Positions 23,274-28,341 of a stretch of 28,341 nt of DNA are shown here, one piece after another. A program made the position numbers and the translations under genes. This stretch comes from Nanoarchaeota archaeon (lineage in GTDB: Archaea; EX4484-52; LFW-46): the NCBI GenBank assembly GCA_018897155.1, contig JAHILE010000019.1:1-28341 (forward strand), given 5' to 3'. Under the pieces are notes generated by a model. That model ran no database searches. It was not told the DNA's origin and worked only from the letters and a program-made list of their open reading frames with translations. Within the stretch, counting starts at the first letter, position 1. Each line of letters begins with the position of its first letter.

Positions 23274-23848
23274 TTAACCAACTCAATTAATTTTTCTTCC
23301 CCAAATGCGATAATTCCCTTCAATGCATTTAACACAACAGCGTCTCTTCTCAATATATTCTCTTCCAAATCTTTCGAGGACTGGAAAATAGCATGCATCT
23401 CTTTTTCATTTATTTGGTTCAAATCTTTGATTTCTTCATTCAACTTTTCAAACCTATCCTGGCTGGTTACAATCAACACGTCAACATCATCTGCTTTGCC
23501 TTCCTTTTTTAAAACAGAGCCAAAAATTAGAACAATATCCGCATTTTTTATTTTTCTGACTTCAGTAATCCAGCGCTTAACATACGGCGAGCTATGTTCG
23601 GCTTCCCTTTTGAGAACAAACATTAGGTAATCTTTTGCATAATCATTACGGAAATTGATCCTGTAGAATGTTGCCTTACCAGCGACTTTTGCAGCCAATA
23701 TGTTTTCTTTCTCAAGCCGTTTCAATATCTTTAAGGCACCCATCGGCGTGATATTCAGTTCCTTGGATATGCTAGTAGCGTTAAATTCCTTTTCCGGACT
23801 CTTAAATATCCTTAATACGCTAAGCATCTCGTTTCTTGTAATGTCCAT
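23270..23848 (-). CDS. HTH-fused MNT-type nucleotidyltransferase
   Basis: Residues 1-75 form a winged helix-turn-helix (ATSISKELNITPMGALKILKRLEKE). Residues 100-140 contain the minimal nucleotidyltransferase signature IFGSVLKKEGKADDVDVLIV, with GS and DxD. MNT proteins act as antitoxins by modifying or blocking the HEPN partner. The N-terminal DNA-binding domain suggests that it represses its own promoter. That promoter contains a perfect 18-bp palindrome 15 nt before the ATG. Confidence 0.85.
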   Translation of the reverse strand: MDITRNEMLSVLRIFKSPEKEFNATSISKELNITPMGALKILKRLEKENILAAKVAGKATFYRINFRNDYAKDYLMFVLKREAEHSSPYVKRWITEVRKIKNADIVLIFGSVLKKEGKADDVDVLIVTSQDRFEKLNEEIKDLNQINEKEMHAIFQSSKDLEENILRRDAVVLNALKGIIAFGEEKLIELVK

Positions 23849-23862
23849 TTATATCAACTCAT

Positions 23863-23880
23863 AGTTTATATATATAAACT
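23863..23880 (-). promoter_or_regulatory. TATA box embedded in an 18-bp palindrome (likely operator)
   Basis: AGTTTATATATATAAACT is perfectly self-complementary and is centred 23-24 nt before the ATG of the HTH-nucleotidyltransferase gene. A repressor bound here would cover the TATA box. Confidence 0.6.
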
Positions 23881-23954
23881 GTAAGTATATGAAGGTTTGC
23901 GTTGGCAAAATTGCCTTTACGACATTGACACGGCTTTACTCGACACTAATTCCT

Positions 23955-24177
23955 CTACGCCCACGTCCAGTTAGCCGCAGAGCCTCGTGGAATTATCCAG
24001 CCCGCGCCGCTGTTGTTGAATGTTGTCCAGGTCCAGTTTACTTCGTTTCCTAATCTGATTTTATCTCCGGTGTACGGCAGTTGCCATACCCAGTTGCTGT
24101 TTGACGCCATGGTAGAAACCATTGTCGGAGTTCCTACAGATATTTCTGTGCTGCCGTTCAGGGCGATTGTAAACGAC
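23955..24177 (-). pseudogene. Tail copy C: 223-bp 3' end of the surface gene
   Basis: This is the longest tail copy, collinear with 25387-25609 and without indels. It encodes SFTIALNGSTEISVGTPTMV to IIPRGSAANWTWA and TAG. The reading frame stays open upstream to an ATG at 24221, which overlaps the HEPN stop as ATGA, so an 88-residue fusion beginning MKTGNAILIAAYRQ could be made. The junction is flanked by a small hairpin, TTGCCG/CGGCAA (24180-24196). I consider it a detached gene end, not a normal gene. Confidence 0.9.
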
Positions 24178-24217
24178 AGTTGCCGATATGCGGCAATTAA
24201 TATTGCATTGCCGGTTT

Positions 24218-24775
24218 TCATTGCAGATTGATGATTTCTTTAACTTTATTTACAAACGTCTCGGCATATTTCTTTGCTTCTTCAGCAAGCATAATCTCAA
24301 ATCCCCGAGAAACCCCGTAATTTGCTCTTTCTCTCAATGCTTTTGTCCGTACAAACGATTCTATATCTTCCTCTCCAAGGCACTTGCCCAACAGCGCCAC
24401 ATCGTTTTTTGTCAAATTCATTGATTTATGGTAGTAGTAATATATAACGGCACATAAAGTTGCTGAATGTGATTTTGAAGAAACGCCCAATTTGGCCAAA
24501 AGAGCCATTGCCGCATGATATATCGAATAGTAAAAGGCGGATATCGCCCAGTCATAGAAATTCTCTTCTTTGCCGAATATTTTCGGAATTTCATCATTAT
24601 GCTTGTCTATCAGCCAATTAGAGAAAGACAGATTGTGCTCCGCTTTTTTAATAAAGTCTTTTGGCGTTCTGGTCTCTGCTCTAAGCGCACGCTTTCTTGA
24701 ATATTCGTCCAGCCATTCCTTGCAGGCCATCTCATCAGTTATCCAAATCTGCCAATCAGGCGCTTTATTTTTCAT
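24218..24775 (-). CDS. HEPN-domain protein
   Basis: This protein is predicted to be an all-helical HEPN-family toxin-like partner. Helices DFIKKAEHNLSFSNWLID and DWAISAFYYSIYHAAMALLAKLG match the family, and LRERANYGVSRGFE near residue 150 occupies the place of the Arg-containing motif; I see no clear RxxxxH. Its N-terminus (WITDEMACKEWLDEYSRKRA) is longer than in the paralogue at 22761. It overlaps the nucleotidyltransferase gene by 11 nt, and is followed within 41 bp by tail copy C. The length is 185 aa. Confidence 0.82.
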   Translation of the reverse strand: MKNKAPDWQIWITDEMACKEWLDEYSRKRALRAETRTPKDFIKKAEHNLSFSNWLIDKHNDEIPKIFGKEENFYDWAISAFYYSIYHAAMALLAKLGVSSKSHSATLCAVIYYYYHKSMNLTKNDVALLGKCLGEEDIESFVRTKALRERANYGVSRGFEIMLAEEAKKYAETFVNKVKEIINLQ

Positions 24776-25349
24776 TTTCCAACAACACCCACCATTCTAT
24801 TCCTTGAACGATTATCCGGTTTTGCTTTAATTCCTGCATAAAACTGTCTGTTTCATTGAAGAGTTTTTGCCTGAATTCGCTAAATGTCATGTATACGGGA
24901 GAAATTTCAGTTCCCTGCTTATATTTAACAAGCTTGATTTTACTTTCGATGTCTTCCCTATCAACAGTGTTAAATACCAAAAACAAATCAACATCGCTTT
25001 TGTCAGTATATGTTCCTTTTGCATAAGAACCGAAAAGAATCGTCAACAAGGGTTTGTTTGACAGTTGTCTTATGAATTCAAAAATGGAATTTCCGACCTT
25101 TGCCGGCAGTCCATTTAGCCTCGCATATTCAACTGCATAAATGTTCGGAATTATGGTATTGCTTCCATAATTCAGATATAGTTTGACATTTCTGCCTTCT
25201 TTTTTCTTGTAAATCAGCTTTTCTTTTTCCAGCGACTTTATATGATGCGCCATAGTGGGCATTCCGGCTTTTAATGCCCTTGAAAGTTCTCTGATATGGC
25301 TGCCAGGATTTCTATAAATTAATCCGATGAGCTTTGTCCGTGTTTTCAT
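24765..25349 (-). CDS. HTH-fused MNT-type nucleotidyltransferase
   Basis: The N-terminal winged helix (residues 1-60, HIRELSRALKAGMPTMAHHI) resembles ArsR-type regulators. The signature ILFGSYAKGTYTDKSDVDLF at about residues 104-123 is the GSxxxG...SDxDL active site of minimal nucleotidyltransferases. It is probably the antitoxin and autoregulator of the HEPN partner. The start at 25349 lies only 38 bp from the stop of the surface protein gene. A TATA box and a 12-bp palindrome fill that gap, so nothing else separates the two genes. Confidence 0.87.
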   Translation of the reverse strand: MKTRTKLIGLIYRNPGSHIRELSRALKAGMPTMAHHIKSLEKEKLIYKKKEGRNVKLYLNYGSNTIIPNIYAVEYARLNGLPAKVGNSIFEFIRQLSNKPLLTILFGSYAKGTYTDKSDVDLFLVFNTVDREDIESKIKLVKYKQGTEISPVYMTFSEFRQKLFNETDSFMQELKQNRIIVQGIEWWVLLENEK

Positions 25350-25363
25350 AGATATACTTATTG

Positions 25364-25381
25364 TATCATATGATATATAAA
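25364..25381 (-). promoter_or_regulatory. Promoter and palindromic operator of the first HTH-MNT/HEPN pair
   Basis: The minus-strand TTTATATA (25374-25381) is 28 nt before the ATG. The perfect palindrome TATCATATGATA (25364-25375) lies between it and the expected transcript start, a typical repressor position. Confidence 0.6.
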
Positions 25382-25386
25382 GTTTT

Positions 25387-25609
25387 CTACGCCCACGTCC
25401 AATTTGTCGCCGAGCCTCTCGGGATTGTCCAGCCCGCGCCGCTGTTGTTGAATGTTGTCCAGGTCCAGTTTACTTCGTTTCCTAATCTGATTTTATCTCC
25501 GGTGTACGGCAGTTGCCATACCCAGTTGCTGTTTGATGCCGCTGTTGAAACCATTGTCGGCGTTCCTACAGATATTTCTGTGCTGCCGTTCAGGGCGATT
25601 GTAAACGAC
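25387..25609 (-). repeat. Tail copy D: the intact gene's own 3' end, source of copies A-C
   Basis: This 223-bp end recurs at 23955-24177, 22641-22752 and 21074-21253. The 33-nt core at 25429-25461 is identical in all four. The last 40 nt of this copy (VTIPRGSATNWTWA-type end) differ from the other three, which agree with one another (IIPRGSAANWTWA). Confidence 0.95.
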
Positions 25610-28341
25610 TGCAGGTTTCCATTTGCGTCGGCTGTTAATGTGTATGGATTTTCCTGTGTGCCGGCTGACGTATTGTACACATAGTATGTTGTGCCCGGCA
25701 GCATTCCGGTGATGTTATAACGCGCAGTCAATCCCGCAGTGCCGTTTGTATCATTCCAGCGCATAACAATTGTGTTCCAGTTGACAAGGGTGCGGTTGAG
25801 CGAGCCTGCGGCAGAAACATTTGTCTTGAGCCAAATGTTCTGCGAGCTGTCGTTTCTGTAGTTGAACCATGAAGTGGCGTCATTGAAGTAAATCTGTCTT
25901 TTTGCGGTGAAGTTTGTGCCGGTGAAGTTGTTGATATTAGATGCAGAATCAAGGTCAAGATAATAGTCATAGCTCGCCTTTGCGATTATCGAGCCGCCTG
26001 TGATGTTGTTCAATGCGGATGAATAAATATAGACGCCGTACGCCGATGTGTTTGTTGTTAAGATGGTGTTGTTCGCGAGGGTATTTGTGCCGGACGAGGA
26101 GAGCACAACGCCGTATCCGTCTGAGCCCGAGGTTGAAATGGTGTTGTTCGCGAGGGTATTTGTGCCGGACGAGGAGAGCCAGACGCCGTATCCCCATGAG
26201 CCCGAGGTCGAGATGGTGTTGTTCGCGAGGGTGTTTGAACTGCTGGATAATCTGAGCCAGACGCCGTATCCGTATGAGCCCGAGGTCGAGATGGTGTTGT
26301 TCGAAAGGGTGTTTGAATTGCTGGACGAGTAGAGATAGACGCCGTATCCGCTTCCGTCTTTTATACTTATAGTGTTATTCGTTATATTACTATTTATCAT
26401 CCCTGAAGTATATATACCGTGGTTTGTTGTCCCATCTGCAGTTGCATTATCCTGAACAATATTCAGGTTCTTTATCGTAATATTATCCCAGCCGCCTGTG
26501 TTATTTATCCCATAACCATTGCCAATTTGCGAATAATTAATCGTATATCCTGCGCCGTCAAGGGTGACGTTATTCTCCTTGATTGTAAAACACGTCGAAT
26601 CTGCAGAAACATTTCCGACCAGATTATACGCCTCAGGAAGGTCTAAGTCGCCGCACGACGTTAAGTTGAGCGCCTGAACCTGTATTTGCGTGTTGCCGTT
26701 AAGTGCGATTGTGAATGACGGCAGAACTCCGCTTGCATCAGTGTCCTGCAGGTATGCTCTTGTCCTTATGCTGCCCGTAGTGTTGTAGATTGCGTATGTT
26801 GTGTTTGCCAAAAGGCCGGTCAGATTATACGTCGCAGTCAAAGCTACTGAAGGCGTTTCGTTCCATTTCATTGTGCTGTTGGACCATGTCGTAAGAGTCC
26901 TGGTATATGTACTACTTGCTGAAGATGTCTTTGCCTTTAGCCAAATATTTCCGTTGGTCTCGTTGTTGTAGTTGAACCATGAAGTTGTGTCATAAAATGA
27001 AATATATCCCGGCACAGTAAAATTGGTATTTGTAAAGTTATTTGTCGTGCTTGCATTTCTCAGATAATAACTGAGTGCTGTGCCTTCGGAAATGGAGTTG
27101 TTGTTCGATGACCGAACATAAATATCATCCGTCCCACCAGAGATCAAAATGTTGCCTTTTATCTGATTTGTGTTACTCAATAACAGCGTTATTCCGTACG
27201 CAGTGCCTGAAGAATATATTGTATTGTTTGTTATGTTATTCAAGTTTGAGGAGTCCACATAGATACCATCCTCGCCTAAGCCTAATGTAGTTATTGTGTT
27301 ATTTATCAGCGTGTTTGAATTGCTTGATAAATTGACATATATGCCGGCACTTGCGCCAGCGAATGAATCTGTTGTTATGTTGTTATTTGACAATATGTTC
27401 GAGCTGCTGGAGTTCAGTACGATACCATAGTCATAATATCCCATAAGAACACGCAGACTGTTATTGGCTATGCTGTTTGAGTTGCTTGATGCCGTTAAAT
27501 ATATGCCCCTGCTATTGTCTCCCCGTGTAACAATAGAATTGTTCTTTATGGTTGCGTTCGTTACACCTCTTAGATAAACCGCATGAGCATCGGTAATCGC
27601 ATCATCACTATGAACAATATTGAGATTCATTATCGTAAGATTGTCATATCCCAATGAATCATTTATTGCATACCCCGACACTGATTGAGAATAGTTTATC
27701 CAATATCCAGCTCCGTCCAAAGTGACGTTGTCCGCCTTGATTGTGAAGCACGTCGCATCAGCAGAAACATTTCCAACAAGATTATACGTCTCCGGAAGGT
27801 CCAAATCGCCGCACGACGTCAGGTTGAGCGCCTGAACCTGTATTTGCGTGTTGCCGTTAAGTGCGATTGTGAATGACGGCAGAACTCCGCTTGCATCAGT
27901 GTCCTGCAGGTATGCTCTTGTCCTTATGCTGCCGGTGGTGTTGTAGATTGCGTAAGTCTTTGACGGCAGAAGTCCTGTGAGGTTATACGTCGCAGTCAGC
28001 GCTGCCGAAGGCGTTTCGTTCCATTTCAATGTATTGTTAGACCATGTGGCGAGGGTGCGGTTCAGGGAGCCTGCGGCGGAAAGTTTGTTCTTAAGCCAGA
28101 CGTTTCCGGTATTGTTATTATAGTTGAACCATGTTGATGTATCCTGGAAGTAAATCTGCCTCTTTGCGGTGAAGTTTGTGCCGGTGAAATTGTTGGTATT
28201 GGATGCAGAATCAAGATCAAGATAATAATCATAACTTTTCTGTGCGATTATCGAGCCGCCTGTGATGTTGTTCAATGCGGATGAATAAATATAGACGCCG
28301 TACGCCGATGTGTTTGTTGTTAAGATGGTGTTGTTCGCGAG
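25387..28341 (-). CDS. Giant beta-helix surface protein, 5' end beyond the window
   Basis: The frame is open from the right edge to the TAG at 25387, so at least 984 residues are present and the start is missing. The apparent start near 28275 is only an internal TTG codon. The protein is built of modules of about 386 residues. Each has NosD/PbH1-type parallel beta-helix turns rich in N-N-T-I, then a beta-sandwich-like block (WFNYNN, NIWLK, TAxYNLTGLL) that closes with SFTIALNG. Next comes LTSCGDLDLP, followed by the next module. N-x-S/T sites are very frequent, as expected for a glycosylated extracellular protein. The end is rich in tryptophan (NWTWTTFNNSGAGW, NWTWA). No membrane anchor is seen. 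Confidence 0.9.
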   Translation of the reverse strand, partial: LANNTILTTNTSAYGVYIYSSALNNITGGSIIAQKSYDYYLDLDSASNTNNFTGTNFTAKRQIYFQDTSTWFNYNNNTGNVWLKNKLSAAGSLNRTLATWSNNTLKWNETPSAALTATYNLTGLLPSKTYAIYNTTGSIRTRAYLQDTDASGVLPSFTIALNGNTQIQVQALNLTSCGDLDLPETYNLVGNVSADATCFTIKADNVTLDGAGYWINYSQSVSGYAINDSLGYDNLTIMNLNIVHSDDAITDAHAVYLRGVTNATIKNNSIVTRGDNSRGIYLTASSNSNSIANNSLRVLMGYYDYGIVLNSSSSNILSNNNITTDSFAGASAGIYVNLSSNSNTLINNTITTLGLGEDGIYVDSSNLNNITNNTIYSSGTAYGITLLLSNTNQIKGNILISGGTDDIYVRSSNNNSISEGTALSYYLRNASTTNNFTNTNFTVPGYISFYDTTSWFNYNNETNGNIWLKAKTSSASSTYTRTLTTWSNSTMKWNETPSVALTATYNLTGLLANTTYAIYNTTGSIRTRAYLQDTDASGVLPSFTIALNGNTQIQVQALNLTSCGDLDLPEAYNLVGNVSADSTCFTIKENNVTLDGAGYTINYSQIGNGYGINNTGGWDNITIKNLNIVQDNATADGTTNHGIYTSGMINSNITNNTISIKDGSGYGVYLYSSSNSNTLSNNTISTSGSYGYGVWLRLSSSSNTLANNTISTSGSWGYGVWLSSSGTNTLANNTISTSGSDGYGVVLSSSGTNTLANNTILTTNTSAYGVYIYSSALNNITGGSIIAKASYDYYLDLDSASNINNFTGTNFTAKRQIYFNDATSWFNYRNDSSQNIWLKTNVSAAGSLNRTLVNWNTIVMRWNDTNGTAGLTARYNITGMLPGTTYYVYNTSAGTQENPYTLTADANGNLQSFTIALNGSTEISVGTPTMVSTAASNSNWVWQLPYTGDKIRLGNEVNWTWTTFNNSGAGWTIPRGSATNWTWA
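26063..26365 (-). repeat. Tandem 75-78-bp repeats encoding beta-helix turns
   Basis: Four units begin at 26063, 26138, 26213 and 26291. Each encodes one 25-26-residue turn, such as NTLANNTISTSGSDGYGV. The first units are almost identical at the DNA level, so slippage or recombination could change their number without breaking the frame. Confidence 0.9.
26665..26775 (-). repeat. 111-nt exact internal repeat of the surface gene
   Basis: This stretch is identical to 27823-27933, at an offset of 1,158 bp, which equals 386 codons. It encodes the SFTIALNGNTQIQVQALN region of two successive modules. Confidence 0.85.
28243..28341 (-). repeat. 99-nt exact repeat at the right edge of the window
   Basis: This stretch is identical to 25981-26079, with a mismatch immediately before it. 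The window stops inside the repeat, as expected when an assembly breaks at a repeated module. Confidence 0.85.

Noticed and set aside
26063-26365. CRISPR-like array
   Set aside because: The units are in-frame multiples of three with no unique spacers and encode beta-helix turns.
28209-28275. Start of the surface protein near 28275
   Set aside because: The codon is TTG inside a conserved repeat (SSALNNITGG) and the frame stays open to the window edge.

Overview
The window is archaeal. It carries the split RNA polymerase set in the usual archaeal order (H, B'', B', A', A''), followed by ribosomal protein L30e, the two-KH archaeal NusA, S12 and S7. Also archaeal are Pelota, type 2 isopentenyl-diphosphate isomerase, a XerA recombinase and a tRNA-Lys with an intron at the canonical position. 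Small proteins, short spacers and a stand-alone LigD-type phosphoesterase would suit a DPANN-like or related small-genome archaeon, but the lineage is an inference. Two start modes recur. Single or first genes have a TATA-like box about 26 nt before the ATG, as expected for leaderless messages. Genes inside the polymerase operon have a TGAT Shine-Dalgarno core 3-4 nt before the start.

Layout. 1-1136: a four-helix membrane protein. 1137-2233: an IS5-family, IS903-like insertion sequence whose transposase has one internal stop codon. 2248-9235: housekeeping and metabolic genes (Pelota, HAD hydrolase, cytidine-deaminase-fold enzyme, LigD phosphoesterase, Idi2, radical SAM protein, flavodoxin-like protein, XerA). 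A 139-bp MITE at 4111-4249 has the same ends as the insertion sequence. 9236-9796: a candidate structured RNA, intron-containing tRNA-Lys(CUU) and palindromic repeats. 9797-20562: the RNA polymerase and ribosomal protein operon. Between rpoB'' and rpoB' it carries three unrelated genes: a cupin, a broken isochorismatase-family hydrolase and cutA. 20601-21068: a pilin-like membrane-anchored protein.

21069-28341 is the accessory region, all on the minus strand. A very large beta-helix surface protein enters from the right edge and ends at 25387. Downstream lie three modules, each with its own promoter: HTH-nucleotidyltransferase plus HEPN, a second such pair, and an AAA ATPase with a DUF4143-like C-terminus. 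Each module is followed by another copy of the last 111-223 bp of the surface protein gene, ending at the stop codon. All four tail copies share an identical 33-nt core. This looks like a cassette array built by repeated insertion into the 3' end of a surface protein gene, with the gene end regenerated each time. It is the most interesting structure in the window.

Smaller signs of recent rearrangement are a 39-bp tandem duplication at the hydrolase/cutA junction, an 87-bp palindromic insertion between 13-bp direct repeats, and a 99-nt exact repeat at the right edge that suggests an assembly break.
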